A DNA stretch of 64,000 nucleotides from Sthenelais limicola. Its lineage: Eukaryota; Annelida; Polychaeta; Phyllodocida; Sigalionidae. The translations under genes were made by a program, and so were the position numbers. The notes below the pieces were generated by a model. That model made no database searches. It had not been told where the DNA came from and saw nothing but the letters and a program-made list of their open reading frames with translations. Location of the stretch: positions 115,432,218 to 115,496,217 of the forward strand of contig OW804098.1 in assembly GCA_942159475.1 (NCBI GenBank), in the 5' to 3' direction. This document shows, piece after piece, positions 30,361 through 42,643 of the stretch (within the stretch, counting starts at the first letter, position 1; every line of letters begins with the position of its first letter).

Positions 30361-30999
30361 CTGTATGGGCCTTTATCAGGTATTAGGAAATAGTAATCTC
30401 CGTCACTTTTGGTGAAAATATAATAAAAAGGAAAAGTCCTAGAATAATGAGGTATTGGTAGGCTATTTATGTTGCTTGATATTTGATTCGATAGAAACGA
30501 TAATATCTTCCCAATACTAATGCAAGTTTTTCTGTAATATTAATTTCAAAAGCAAATGTCAACGAAATATGGCTGCTGTTTTGACAACGACCCATCATGC
30601 CTTCACTGAGAGTTGCCAAATCGATATTACAAATTCTTCTACAATGAAGAAAATGGGATATCAATATGAATTAATATAGTTGCTTTAATGTAACGATTTT
30701 TATAATGTATTTGCTCTCATTTAAATATGAAATATTACATTTGAAATTATGCGTTCAGAGATAACTGTGTCGGTCAAAATAATATGTATTTTCATGACAA
30801 AAGATTGAATAACAAGTCTATTCTTTATCTCAAGGCATGCATTAAGTGTAAACGAATCTCATGAAAAGCATAGAAAGAGTGGTTCATTTCTCAGATAAAG
30901 CTATCAAGAGTAATTCAAAATCAAACATTGGCTGTCAAATGTCGGTCAAAAATATAATCTCCGTCACATGGCCTCCCCAGCCAAAAGGAAATGACTAGG
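30361..30999. other. No gene recognised
   Basis: AT-rich. GTAATCTCCGTCACTTTTGG (30398) and ATAATCTCCGTCACATGG (30953) may be ends of an undefined element. The 65-aa ORF at 30467-30664 is not convincing. Confidence 0.3.
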
Positions 31000-31099
31000 A
31001 ACGTTAATTAAATTAACGTTAAACAAATTAAGTGCGTCACCATTTGAATTAAGTGCGTCATCAATTTGACGTCTTCTGTGAAGTGGAAAGGCAGTATAT

Positions 31100-31333
31100 G
31101 GTTCAGATTTTCAGAAAAGGTACAATTGACAGCTCTACATGTTAAGGAAATTCTGCTAAATTAGGCAGAAAAAGAAGAATACCGGGTATATCTGAGTATA
31201 TTTGGTATCGCATTGATTTAAAGTATCAGTTCTGTTATGTTAAACTGTATTTTGAAACTCATTTTTGTCTCAAATGTGGGTTATTTGAGAGGATTGGTGA
31301 AGGCGAATTGTACATTTTCTGAAAATCTGACCC
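31100..31333 (+). repeat. Family A MITE, full length (duplicate pair 1)
   Basis: 234 bp, GGTTCAGATTTTCAG to GAAAATCTGACCC. Shared with 32099-32332 by duplication, not independent insertion. Confidence 0.8.
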
Positions 31334-31474
31334 TATACCATGTTCAATGAGTCGGTATGTTTAATCATTGCTTGGGGCCGTCCTAATGGGCTCCGGAAAT
31401 ACCAGGCGAATCCCAGCCCAGCCCAGCAACCTTCTCTCCATGACTGTTGCACTCAGTCCATGCATGCTTAAATG

Positions 31475-31630
31475 AAAATGTGTTTCAGGAAAATGAATCA
31501 CAACTTGCAACATTTTCTAAGTATTTTATTCACAAGATCTCTTTGTACAATAGGTCTCAGCTTTAGGTCATCTAATGCTCCGAGTCGTATTTAAATTTGT
31601 ATCAAATTTCAGGACCGTGTATTAAATATA
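31475..31630 (-). repeat. Family B MITE fragment, left part
   Basis: GTGTTTCAGGAAAATGAATC to GTGTATTAAATATA, then unrelated sequence. The heptamer is mutated to TGAATCA. Confidence 0.65.
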
Positions 31631-31998
31631 TGGTCCATTCCTACGAAATGGGCCCAGTGCCCTTTTCCCTACCTTTGGCCTCTCTAAGCCTCATATCTCA
31701 GTGTAATATTCATTGATATTAAAACAAATCCTACTGACAGATTCCCCTTGGCATGTGAATTCCTCTGATATATAGATTATTATAGGGCTGGTGGATATTT
31801 AATGTGTTAAAACCCTTTAAAATCAATATTTTCATTGAAAAATGCCAATGATTAAACATTCAGGACTTGGGGATTCAGAAATGTACATCATTTCTTGTTT
31901 TTCATATAGGATTAATTTTGCTCAATCACCAGGTTCGAATTTCAATGCATTTTAGTAACCCTAACTTTTTAACAAAATTATGGCACAAACAAAATTAA
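31631..31998. other. Spacer of the duplication; no gene
   Basis: 368 bp between the two duplicate segments; AT-rich, no supported feature. Confidence 0.35.
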
Positions 31999-32629
31999 AA
32001 CGTTAATTAAATTAACGTTAAACAAATTAAGTGCGTCACCATTTGAATTAAGTGCGTCATCAATTTGACGTCTTCTGTGAAGTGGAAAGGCAGTATATGG
32101 TTCAGATTTTCAGAAAATGTACAATTGACAGCTCTACATGTTAAGGAAATTCTGCTAAATTAGGCAGAAAAAGAAGAATACCGGGTATATCTGAGTATAT
32201 TTGGTATCGCATTGATTTAAAGTATCAGTTCTGTTATGTTAAACTGTATTTTGAAACTCATTTTTGTCTCAAATGTGGGTTATTTGAGAGGATTGGTGAA
32301 GGCGAATTGTACATTTTCTGAAAATCTGACCCTATACCATGTTCAATGAGTCGGTATGTTTAATCATTGCTTGGGGCCGTCCTAATGGGCTCCGGAAATA
32401 CCAGGCGAATCCCAGCCCAGCCCAGCAACCTTCTCTCCATGACTGTTGCACTCAGCCCATGCATGCTTAAATGAAAATGTGTTTCAGGAAAATGAATCAC
32501 AACTTGCAACATTTTCTAAGTATTTTATTCACAAGATCTCTTTGTACAATAGGTCTCAGCTTTAGGTCATCTAATGCTCCGAGTCGTATTTAAATTTGTA
32601 TCAAATTTCAGGACCGTGTATTAAATATA
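31999..32629. repeat. 630-bp duplicated segment, copy 2
   Basis: Direct repeat of 31000-31630 at an offset of 999 bp. Its B part is followed by a family C insertion and then by the missing B sequence, so copy 2 preserves the original locus. Confidence 0.88.
32099..32332 (+). repeat. Family A MITE, full length (duplicate pair 2)
   Basis: One base differs from 31100-31333 in the left arm (AAAATGTACAA here, AAAAGGTACAA there). Confidence 0.8.
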
Positions 32630-33005
32630 CAGGTTAACTAACGAGGTGGTAGAAGGAGCATGAATATTGCACGAGTTGCACGAGTCACAGTATTCTAAGT
32701 GACTGAAACCAACAAGTTAGATAACAGAGTTAGTTAACAGATTTATTATTTTACTGGTAATTTTAGTAAAAAAAAAACCAGATGGTTGCCATGACGACCC
32801 CACGTAAATCACTAGTGAAATACGCACTATGCATAAATCACTCTAGATACATTGTTTTCAGAGCAATGTGTGTATAATAAATGCATGTATTTCTAAGCTT
32901 ATCTTATACAGTATTCATCTACTTTACTGGTAATTGACCACCCAGAGATAATGCAAACTTTTTTTAAAAAGTAAAAATATCAAACTTAAAATATAGAAAC
33001 AGTTT
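32474..33005 (-). repeat. Family B MITE interrupted by family C
   Basis: Left part 32474-32629 and right part from 32881 (ATGCATGTATTTCTAAGC, CTACTTTACTGGTAATTGAC, to AAATATAGAAAC) are adjacent in intact B copies. The terminal arm on the right is lost. Confidence 0.7.
32630..32880 (+). repeat. Family C element, copy 1
   Basis: About 251 bp, CAGGTTAACTAACGAG to AGCAATGTGTGTATAATAA. Shares the full length with 37351-37645, including GGTTGCCATGACGACCCCAC and ATACGCACTATGC. Inserted in a B copy. Confidence 0.72.
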
Positions 33006-33095
33006 GACAAAACTCATTTCTAAGGTTAGCATACAACAGGAAAAAAACTCCAACACGGCATGTAAATCCCCTGAAATAAATGGAGGAGACCGGCT

Positions 33096-35609
33096 CAGGG
33101 GCGGATCCAGGATTTCATGAAGGGGGGGGGGTTCAGGTCTTAGAAAAGGGCACATGTTGGGGAGTCTGTGAGCGCCGAAGGCGCGAAGCGCTCAGAGGAA
33201 GGTCCAGGAGGGTTCTCCTGGGAAAATATACACCTCCTGGTGGATAAATATAATTTGTATTTTAATTTTATAATTTGTATTTTAACAATATTTGCTGCTC
33301 ATTATATTACAGATGATGTAGGAAAAAATAATAGATATTCACAATGACATGTTCAGGCTGGGTCAGTGTTTTCATGTGTGCTGTTTTGCTACATGACAGT
33401 GTGGGAAAGGGGCAAATTTTGAAAGTCTCTCAAACTATTCTAAGACACTGTGACTGTAATATATATATATAATATATATTCCACTGTGACTGTAATATAT
33501 ATATAGGTTTTTTTTAAAAGGATTCACATGTATTAATACAATATGCCAGTGGAAGCCTGGGAAGAGCAGCAGTGCGTTGAAAGGCAAAATCCCTTTTCTC
33601 TACTTATATTGTACCTGTCTATTGAGAAATAAAAATCCTTATATATATATATATATGCTATCAGGAAAACTTTATTCCAACAAAATTGGATTGGGGAGTT
33701 GGTCTTTTTGTACCTTTTTGAATATCTGTCCTCACTTACTGTGACAAAAGTAGAGCCTTCAATGTTGGAATTTATTGAAAACTCAATAATTTCCACTAAA
33801 GATGTAACAGATGAGAACCATATTTTGAGTAAAGAGTCTTTCTATCAGTTATGATAAGTACCTCTAGTCTCAATACCTGATGATCAATACTTACAATGGT
33901 TTGGGGGTTATTTTCTGATATTAAAAGTAATTCTCTTTCCAATTCATCCCCCTCTTTCAGTAAACGGCTGATTATTTTAGTCTCTCTCCTTATAGTTTTT
34001 TGACATAATTTTTTTACAAAATCGATATTCCCAATTTAGGCCAGAAACAGGTGGAATTTGTCTGAGGGCTTTGTAAAATAGCTTCAAATTGGATATACTT
34101 ATGTCACCATAATGACAAAAACTACAACACATTAGTTGGACAAAATTCATGGGATTGAAATGACTAATGATATTTTTGTAAAATTAGAAACAAATTCCCA
34201 ACAATGAAAGCAACATATCAAGATAAAAGGCCAGTTGAAAAATCAATTTGGGTCACAATAAGGCCCTATTTAACCTGAAAATTCATCAAAATTCGGGCAA
34301 AATTTAAACTATTGAATACAAATCACACAAATAGTTGAGATGTGTTTCAGGAAAATGAGTCATAAGTTGCAAAATATGGATTTTGAGATATCATCATATT
34401 TGAAAAAGGAGAACCAGGTGATTCCAATGATACTAAACACTGGGACACTTAATAAGTATTTCTTAATATATCAAGTATTTCTGTATTTTATTTTTTTATA
34501 TTTTTATTTTTGAAAAAAAAAGAAGTTTTGCAATGTTTCTGGATGGGCAATTGCCAGTAAAGTAACTAAATATACTCTATATAAAGGCCTTCAAAATTCA
34601 GGGATCTATTCAATACAATTTCCTGAAATTTGTGACATGAATTTATATGGCTACAAGTGCTAGACCCTTAGAATTCAAAATCTTGTATCCACTTGAAAAC
34701 ATTATCGCAACTATTTATGTATGTCAAAATGGCCAGATTTCATGACCAGTAAAGGCATCACATCACAAACGAAAGGGATTATTTCACATGAGGTGAAAAT
34801 AATAATCTTAAGAATTTAATAGCCTTATTAGACTTTATATGCCCCTATGTACACCATTCACTATCCCATATAGAGTTGAAAGGATTATTTCAATCATTTA
34901 CACATGACAAAAGGGTCAGATCCTATAGCCTGCACAAAGGGCACATGAATTACATCACATAAAAGAAAGCAATAATTGTTAGATAAATTATAGCCTAATT
35001 TCCCCTTTTACTTTATCAAACAATTAATAGATTCCAGTCATAAAACCAGTTACTTTTTCAAACAATTAATAGATTCCAGTCAGAAAACCAGTTGAAAAAG
35101 TATCATTTGTCATAATGAGGCCCTTTTTAACCAATTTAAACTGAAGGTTGCAAAAATTGTTTAAACATCTTAAAAGTGAAATTTCTATAAATAAGTTCTG
35201 AGATATAGGGTGGGTCGAAAACGACCCCTTTAGGCAAATATGGGGGCAAACAGGTAAGTTACACAGTGAATGGTCACATTGTCACATTGCTGTAGCCCCC
35301 AAAAGGCTAATTTTGAGACAAATTCATCGTTTTGGGACAGGAAAAAGGCCATTTGTGGCAGAATTAAAGACAATTTGGGGTAAGAAAAAGGGCCACTTTG
35401 AGGCGGAAAAAATGGCAATTTGGGGTGGGAAAAGAGGGCACTTTGGGGCTTGAAAAAGGGCATTTTGAGGCTGGAAAAAGGGTACTTTTGGGCTGGAAAA
35501 AGGGCACTTTTGGGCTGGAAAAAGGGCACTTTTGGGTAGGGCAAAAAGGGCATCATGGGGCCCAAGGGGGGGGGGGGGGGTCGAACCCCCCCCCCTGGAT
35601 CCGCCCCTG
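33096..35609. mobile_element. 2.5-kb hAT-like DNA transposon remnant
   Basis: Perfect 16-bp inverted ends, CAGGGGCGGATCCAGG and CCTGGATCCGCCCCTG, with a CAGGGG start typical of hAT ends, and a 5-bp direct repeat CGGCT (33091-33095 and 35610-35614). No transposase can be read. The interior holds AT repeats (33455-33505), a 43-bp tandem duplication (about 35017-35100), a nested B fragment and, near the right end, tandem 22-24 bp units (AAGGGCACTTTTGGGCTGG, 35390-35545). Next to the right end a G run and a C run form a hairpin. Confidence 0.7.
34337..34676 (+). repeat. Family B MITE nested in the hAT-like element
   Basis: Begins GAGATGTGTTTCAGGAAAAT with TGAGTCA. The right end has decayed. Confidence 0.68.
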
Positions 35610-35659
35610 CGGCTGCCTCAATCATTTGATGAAAAAAAAGTTAAACAACTGATAGCGTG

Positions 35660-35890
35660 AAGGAAATCCACTCAGAGATCCGGATGGAATATCTCAATGA
35701 GAGGAGAGACTCACACCTTCTCCACCTTCAGCATATGAGATCAGTTGTGACAAAAGATACTTGACAACAGAAAAATCAATCTGCGAAGTCTGGCAAAGAG
35801 TAAAATCTCACTGGATGGGAGAGACTTGCCAACTTTGATTGAATTCAAAACCTATCTTGACGAGAACTTCTTCTCACATGCGGGATGATG
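35660..35890 (+). pseudogene. Possible retroelement C-terminal coding relic
   Basis: A plus frame reads VKEIHSEIRMEYLNERRDSH then a stop. A second frame reads NRKINLRSLAKSKI and LPTLIEFKTYLDENFFSHAG then a stop. The last block resembles the Leu-x-x-Phe-Lys-x-x-Leu end of LINE ORF2 proteins. A frame change between blocks indicates decay. The assignment is weak. Confidence 0.25.
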
Positions 35891-35964
35891 GAGAGAGCCC
35901 ACCCGCAATCTCTCTCAGACAGACCAGAGAGTATTACAAAAACTAGCCAAAAAATATGTGCAAA

Positions 35965-36118
35965 TGTGATGTGTTTCAGGAAAATGAGTCATAAGTTGCA
36001 AAAAATAGATGTTGAGATACCATTATATTTGAAAAGATGAGATAAAGGGGATTCCAATGATAGTAAACAGTCTAATAATCTAATAAGTATTTCTAGATTT
36101 TAAGTTTGATATGTAAAT
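35965..36118 (+). repeat. Family B MITE fragment, left part
   Basis: TGTGATGTGTTTCAGGAAAA to ATTTTAAGTTTGATATG. Carries TGAGTCA. Confidence 0.68.
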
Positions 36119-36389
36119 GTAAAGGGTGGGTTGTAAAGAGGGAACAGTGTTCACCAGAATGTTACCCCTCATGCATCTAAGCCCTCTAGTCATCAAAACA
36201 ATTTGAATGGATGTATAAACAGCAGTCAACGCAGTGTTCGCAAGAATGCCAGGACCAGGCTGAATCTGAAACTGGGATAGATTACCTATACCAACTCAAG
36301 ACCCATTTTCTCACATTTCATTACTCATCACACTAATTAGAATTATAACAGACGGATGATTTAAAAAAAATACACACAAAAACCCCATA

Positions 36390-36779
36390 TGTAATGTGTT
36401 CGGTAAAAATGAGTCACAAGTCACAGAATTGATATTTTTCAAAGTGTTTTAGTCATAAGATATTGTTTTTTGAATGTTCTGATTTTGGAGGGTTGAGCTC
36501 TTATAGTGATTTAAATTCATGTACCAAATTTCAGGACATTGAATCAAATATATCCTTGAGTTTGAAGGCCTTCAATTGGAGTGTATTTAATTACTTCATT
36601 GGTTATTACCCACCCATTGCAAACATTTTTTTCAAAAATAAAATTATCAAACTTAAAATATAGAAATATTTATTAGATGTCCTAGTGTTTACTAAGCTTC
36701 ATGTCCTCTTTTCAAATATCATGGTATCTCAAAATCCATATTTTGCGACTTATGACTCATTTTCCTAAACGGATCACAT
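36390..36779 (-). repeat. Family B MITE, full length
   Basis: 390 bp, TGTAATGTGTTCGGTAAAAA to TTTTCCTAAACGGATCACA. Both ends keep AP-1-like heptamers. A 17-bp tandem duplication (ACGGATCACATAATA) abuts the right end. Confidence 0.8.
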
Positions 36780-36879
36780 AATAACGGATCACATAATAAC
36801 ACCTTGATGAAGCTATAGCTAGTGCATCCCATTGCAGAGGTGTAGATAATTAGTCACTTAATACCTCTATATCTCTAAA

Positions 36880-37040
36880 CTGTAATTTAAAACTCTAGCC
36901 TGAAGGACCCTCTGGAAGAGCTACATTCATTTGATATGGCTGCCATAGAAGGGGGCCATTTCCATTTCCGGTGTAAATTATGTAATGTAATGTATACTTT
37001 TCATGTACTGTTTTCCGGAAATAAACAATATACATACATA
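36880..37040 (+). other. Retroposon 3' end with AATAAA
   Basis: GAAGGACCCTCTGGAAGAGC, then CCGGAAATAAACAATA followed by (TACA)n. It looks like the tail of a non-LTR element ending in a microsatellite. Confidence 0.35.
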
Positions 37041-37044
37041 CATG

Positions 37045-37148
37045 TTCTAGTGTTTACCATCATTAAAATCGGCTTGATCTCATCTTTTTAAATTTGATGG
37101 TTTCTCAGGATTTGCGACTTTCCACTCATTTCTGTGTAACACACAACA
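37045..37148 (-). repeat. Family B MITE fragment, right part
   Basis: GTGTTTACCATCATTAAAAT to a degraded end (TTGCGACTTTCCACTCATTT). Confidence 0.55.
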
Positions 37149-37350
37149 AATGGCAATTGGGAAATCTCTGTCGGGATACTAACGGCCAGTTTAGACCAAG
37201 ACAAAGATCTTGTTAAATGAATTCGATGATATTTTATTAGCCATGGGTTATAACACAAGTATCACCGATAACCATTGTTGACACTTTTACTATAACACCA
37301 GAACCATTTCACAGCAACGCCCTCATTTCCGAATCGTTTGGAAATAAATA

Positions 37351-37645
37351 CAGGTTAACTAACGAGTTGGATAAAGCAGTTGAATATTGCACGAGTTACA
37401 TAGCAACGAGTGCAATATTCTAAGCGACTGATACCAACGAGTTAGTTAACAGATTTATTATACTATGCTTTCAATCATTAAAAAATAGAAACAAATCGAG
37501 TCATAAATTCGAATTTTACCAGTAATCTTAGTAAAAAGACCAGATTGGTTGCCATGACCACCCCACATAAATCACTAGTAATATACGCACTATGCGTAAA
37601 TCACTCTAGATACATTTCAGTTTTCAGAGCAATGCGGGTATAATA
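37351..37645 (+). repeat. Family C element, copy 2
   Basis: CAGGTTAACTAACGAGTTGG to AATGCGGGTATAATAA. GGTTAACTAACGAGTTGG and CCAACGAGTTAGTTAAC form an internal hairpin, as do TGAATATTGCACGAG and CGAGTGCAATATTC. It is about 40 bp longer than copy 1. Confidence 0.7.
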
Positions 37646-37659
37646 ATTCATAATATTTA

Positions 37660-37755
37660 AGAGAAGATAAGATAAGAGAATTCTTTATTCATAAAAGTTC
37701 GTACTGACAAAAAAGCTGTAGTCTTCTAAGGAAAGAGGTCTTCCAGGCTCTGCCT
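37660..37755 (-). other. Retroposon 3' end with TTATC tail
   Basis: Minus strand ends AATAAAGAATTCTCTTATCT then TATCTTCTC, a polyadenylation-like signal followed by short TTATC units as in some CR1/L2-type 3' ends. Confidence 0.35.
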
Positions 37756-39115
37756 TTCTTGTGTTTCTCTTTGACACACAATAATAATTTTGGTTTTCTT
37801 TTTTTCAAAAAAAAAGGTTTAATTCAACATAGACTCCCATTACATAATCATAATTTAACTCACATGCAACAGAAGACCCTCCAAAGTTGTCCTCTCCAAG
37901 TTTTGAAGAATTTCCATCTCCTCGGTATTTCAAAAGAATGCCTCCTTTGCATAGCAATCTGCTATATGCTATGTATACACTGCATAATATTTGATGACAT
38001 TCACTATGACATCGTAGATCTCTTGGCATCCACAAAGGATTTTCTACGCTGCATCAATACTGACATATGAAATGTTTTTGATTATTTTCTAATCTAAGAA
38101 TGGCCGTAAGAAGACGAACAATCAAATCTAAATAGCTCTCGTTATGGTAATTTATTTGATTGAAAAAATATCTAGCCCAAATAATCAAAAGACATAAGGA
38201 ATTCAGGTAATACCTATGCTCTTATTACTTAACAGAAAACGACATATATTTAAGTGAATGAGGTGAGTAAGTATTTCTTAAGCTGGTCTGAGACACTTTC
38301 TAGTATAGGAAAGAAAAAAGGATTACTAGACCTTATGTAAGATCGATACATCAATGTAGCATTACTTTTATTCATTTTGACATTACAACACTATGTACAT
38401 AGCGTTTTACTCCACATTATATATTTTATTTTAATTTGTGGTGCAATCGTATAACCATGCAAAGATTTACTGTTGTGTAAGTTACAAGTAGAAGATAGAA
38501 AACAAGAAAGACATTTGAAGAGCAGGCAGTGGAATAATTAATCAATTAAGGCAGTGAACTGAATCACAGAGAACTTTTTAGAAACGAACAATGACAAGGC
38601 GTCAATTACAAGAGCTATAATCCTATTTTTAATAAAACTTTATGTAAGATCAAAATATTTGTAGGAAATGGATCTCTCAGGAAGACCTGCTTAGGCAGAG
38701 AGTAGTATTCTCTTCATACAAATATTAACTTCTGCATTGTCATCTCGCGGAGTATGTTCTAAAGTATTGTAACAGTTTTTTGTAACATCAGGCAATTCTG
38801 AGAATAGCATCAGTGATGTAATGTCCTTAGTCCTGAATAAGATATTTTTTAAAAATCAAATCAATGTATCCAATTTCGGAATGTTATTGTCTGTTCTGAA
38901 TAAAAATGCAATATATATATATATCCATGTATACATCTTTTAAAACACATACAAGCTTGCTCTTTTGATATACTTTAATGATAATTTTATTCATTAAATC
39001 GCCTGCAGCCAACACAGGGAACTTCATACATAATGTATTTCCCATTCTTCTCAATCACCATGAGGAGAATGGCGGATTAAAGTAAAGTTAAAATGTGATG
39101 CATCAATGGGGTTTA
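37756..39115. other. No gene recognised
   Basis: AT-rich. One 3'-end tail (GATGTAATGTCCTTAGTCCT at 38814, same family as 19632 and 40640) and an (AT)n run at 38911. The 103-aa ORF at 37759-38070 has no motif. Confidence 0.35.
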
Positions 39116-39120
39116 AATAA

Positions 39121-39180
39121 CAGTCCCCTATAGTCAAGTGGTTAGTGTTAGACTTCCAAACCAGAGCAGACAGTTTTTTT
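39121..39180 (+). tRNA. tRNA-like 5' half (relic or SINE head)
   Basis: TATAGTCAAGTGGTTAGTGT resembles a D-arm/box A, followed by ACTTCCAAACC, similar to a tRNA-Gly(UCC) anticodon loop. The anticodon stem pairs poorly, there is no T-arm, and a T run follows. A functional tRNA is unlikely. Confidence 0.25.
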
Positions 39181-41219
39181 AAATTTGTCTCATTTTCGAG
39201 TATTTTTTTTCTCTTTTTTTGCCCCCCAACACCGGGTCTTTATTCAAGAAGCTAGACAGGCTTTCAGGTCAGGAGCTGTTTACAAAAAGGATTACAGCGC
39301 TCTGTATATAAAGTTGTTACCAAGGCTTGGCCCTTTCTTAAGAAAAACATGGAAAATGCAATCAAAACACAATCAAAATGAAAAAGAGTCATTTTTTAAA
39401 AAAACCTTTTAGGGTAAAAGAATAAAAAGAATTCCGACGTGGATCGGAGTGATATTTACTGGAGCTTCCATACCTTTTCCATCTGTTATTATTAATTTGT
39501 ACTGATATCGTCACATCTGGGGCTAGGATTTCTTTTAAACTCACGCCTTTAGTTGTTGATGTCATTCCTGTTTTGATTGGTGAAAGAATTAGAGAGAGAA
39601 AGATCGAATTAAATGAGAAAAGTGAGTTAAATGGGAATCTGGGACATCAGTTTCTCCCGACCAGAGTTCTATAGTAGTAAGCTTGTCTTTATTTTCGTCG
39701 AAAATGATTTTGGCACGGGCTACGATTCGTCTAGTTCATATGTTGATCATCTGGTTAATTATATTTAGCTACGGTACCGAAAATAACTAGTACAAATAAG
39801 CCAATAGGGGTATATACCATTCCTCAGTATCATATTTGCCATGTGTATATTACATTTGGAGATGATTGAGTACTTTTCAATAAAAACAAGGCAACTATAG
39901 GGGTACATTCTAGTGGAAGATTTTAAAAAGCTTCCGACAGCTGATAGATATAATAATTTATAAACGGCTGATAGATATAGTAATTTCTTTTATTTCTTTA
40001 TATCTGTCTTCCACAGACTTCCATTTATGTGCAGTAGTTCTGACCTGATTGCTTTGTTTGTCTGACATGAATAAGTAATAATCAAGAGTTAGAGCACGAG
40101 GCTATACTTATGTTTTTAACAAATGTTTTTATTCTTGTCATGCTATCACTGCCTAGGCTTAACCTGCAGTACTATCGTTTGCTGTTATATTATATGTAAG
40201 CCGTAAATCGAAATTTGACGGTTAGTCTTATCATGTCTGTCAAATATTGTCATTAATTAATCATTCTCCTTTTAAACTAGTGTATTATTTAGACAACTCA
40301 AAGAAGAGACGATGAAGCAGAGGTAGTGGCAACTCTCTCAAAGAGATCTTTTATTTTTTATTCCTTCCCCAAACACAGAATTTTTTTCCAACAGAAAATT
40401 CAAAATTCAAAAAAAAAATCCGCGACCAAAGTTCCTTTTCTCTGACCAGTTTGTTCGCTTGCCTGTTCGCCTCTGCCTTGCTCATTTCATTTTTCGCGCG
40501 GGTGCTGGTCACAAGTCAGTCATGTGGCGATCTCGATCATGTGACCCACGATGACCGTACAAAGTCAAGGAGCGGCAAGGGGGCGTGGCCACTTTCCAGT
40601 GTTTATAGCGCTATTAAATAATCATTCAAAATCCACCATAATGTCCTTAGTCCTGAATAAAAATATTTTTCAAATAAAAAATCATAGCCTGATTTAATGC
40701 ATGTGCGCTACAGGAGTTGGTTGTTTATATTGTATTTAAAATTTAATGGGTGATTAGTAAAATCCCCAGGCAAAAATGTGTGACCCGCCGAGGGGAAAGG
40801 AGGCTCCGCGCGGGAGTTATAGTTCCTGGTATTCCCGCTAGGAGTCACATCATATTCATGACGTCACTGTCAGAAATGTTTATATTAGTAATTCTGAGAG
40901 GGAGGTAACTTTGAAAGTCTGTAACTTCACTAATTTTTGGAGTATCAACAAAATTCTTTCATTTTTATGATGCTCATTTCCCCTTCTGTACATCGCTGTC
41001 AAATGAGTCACTCCCCCAACCTATTTGAGGTCATCTACTGAAAACTGACATAACTTTACAAAAAAAAACATAATTATCTTCGCAAATTTTGGGAATTTTC
41101 AACTATTTTTTTCGGTTATTGACTATGGTTGTTGAGGACATGCAGATTCAGAATCTATAATAAACCCAAATTCGAAAATTTGGCCCTGGAGTCCCCTTTC
41201 TGCTTGGCTGGTCACATAT
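39181..41219. other. No gene recognised
   Basis: AT-rich apart from a GC-richer patch at 40430-40620 and 40770-40850. A CRE-like TGACGTCA lies at about 40858. A retroelement tail (TGTCCTTAGTCCTGAATAAA) is at 40640. No ORF with motifs. Confidence 0.35.
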
Positions 41220-41543
41220 AATAGGTGTGTTTCCGATTTATCTGGCTGAAAACTAGGTAGGGAGGGGTGGTAAATTTTTTTTTTTTAATTTTTTTTAAGG
41301 AAACCACCGACCAGGAACTAAAGAAAATGTCTTTTTTATAACAATAGTTGTTTTAAACATAGGAAATGTGCTTTTTGACAGTTCTGGGTTAGGAAAACCA
41401 GTTTTCCTGCTTTTATAAGCTTTTTTTGTTAAAAAATAAAAAAAAAAGTAACATTTGGTAAAAAAATAATCAGGTATGGTCAAAAAATATTTAGGTAGGG
41501 GAAGGGTTTTCTACATAGGGAGGGTAAATCGGAAACACCTATT
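41220..41543. repeat. Family K inverted-repeat element
   Basis: About 324 bp with ends AATAGGTGTGTTTCCGATTT and AAATCGGAAACACCTATT, which pair with one 2-base gap, and internal GGTAGGGAGGGGTGG. A MITE with no coding content. Confidence 0.6.
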
Positions 41544-41960
41544 TTTGTTTTGCCTTATGAGGCTTGATTTCCTGTTTGGTATTATTATTGTTAAATGCTC
41601 TCTCTTATTTTGTTCTTTATAATTTAATGACAGAAGTCACTTGTGTCAATCTTGCTTTTGTTCTTTATCTATATATCTATTACCTTCTCTAGTAGTAGTA
41701 GAAGTAGATTCATTTTTGTATTGAGTAAATCAGGATTTCTGAGAATAGGATAGGGCACTGAATTATAACATTAGAAGTCTTTATCCTATCATCACGTATT
41801 ATTTATTTGCTCTATGAATCATGCTTACTTCAGAAAATATTGATAACCCTTTTATGGGTTTGAAATATATGTGTGCAATATACCATGATAAATTGATTTG
41901 GGATGAAATATGCCAATCGATTGCAATTTGATCCGGGCGTATCAACTTTCAAATATATTA
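41544..41960. other. No gene recognised
   Basis: AT-rich, no supported feature. Confidence 0.3.
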
Positions 41961-42351
41961 TGTGATGTGTCACAGGGAAATGAGTCGCAAGTCGCAAAAA
42001 TGGATTTCTAGATCTCGTCATATTTGAAAAGATGAGCTCAAGCGGATTCCAAAGATAGTAAACAGTAGGACATGTAACACATATTTCTATATATTCAGTT
42101 TGATATTTTTAATTTTGAAAAATAAGTTTGCAATATCTCTGGGTGAGCAATTACTAGTAAAATAGCTGAATATACTCTATAGGATGAGCTTAGAAATGCA
42201 TGGATATATGTAATTCATTGTCTAGAAATTTAGTACACATATTTATACGACCCAAAAATAAGAACATCCGTATTAAGGGATCTTCTTAATAAAATACTTC
42301 GAAAATTTTCTAATTTGCGACTATTGACTCATTTTCCTGAAACACATTACA
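41961..42351 (+). repeat. Family B MITE, full length
   Basis: 391 bp, TGTGATGTGTCACAGGGAAA to CCTGAAACACATTACA. Right heptamer TGACTCA intact, left mutated. Confidence 0.8.
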
Positions 42352-42643
42352 TTTAACGATGATCTCGGTTGGTCTTAGATAGGCCTGTAGTTATCATAAC
42401 AAAGACATTATTATTCATATTTCTTTAATAGTGAAAATAGGGTAATACAATACAGATTTTCCAACGATTCCAACAATAAAGTCACAGATATCTCTTAAAC
42501 AACAGGTCGTCTCTGTTTGTGAGACTATAACACATGAGTTATCAGCAGTTCTCTCCCCCATAAAGGCATTATATATTATATCCAAGCACCTTTAATGTAC
42601 TCTGATGTTCTAACTCTTTGGACGCAATATGTAAGATATATAA

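Larger units (their letters stand above)
31000..31630. repeat. 630-bp duplicated segment, copy 1
   Basis: Nearly identical to 31999-32629; I counted two mismatches (about 31117 and 31459). Starts with the 21-bp palindrome AACGTTAATT-A-AATTAACGTT and contains a family A copy (31100-31333) and the left part of a B copy (from about 31475). Confidence 0.88.

Noticed and set aside
35230..35625. 131-aa Pro/Phe-rich ORF
   Set aside because: It is the translation of tandem 22-24 bp repeats and the C run at the end of the hAT-like element.
39121..39172. Functional tRNA-Gly(UCC) gene
   Set aside because: Anticodon stem does not pair and no T-arm or acceptor 3' half follows; kept only as a relic.
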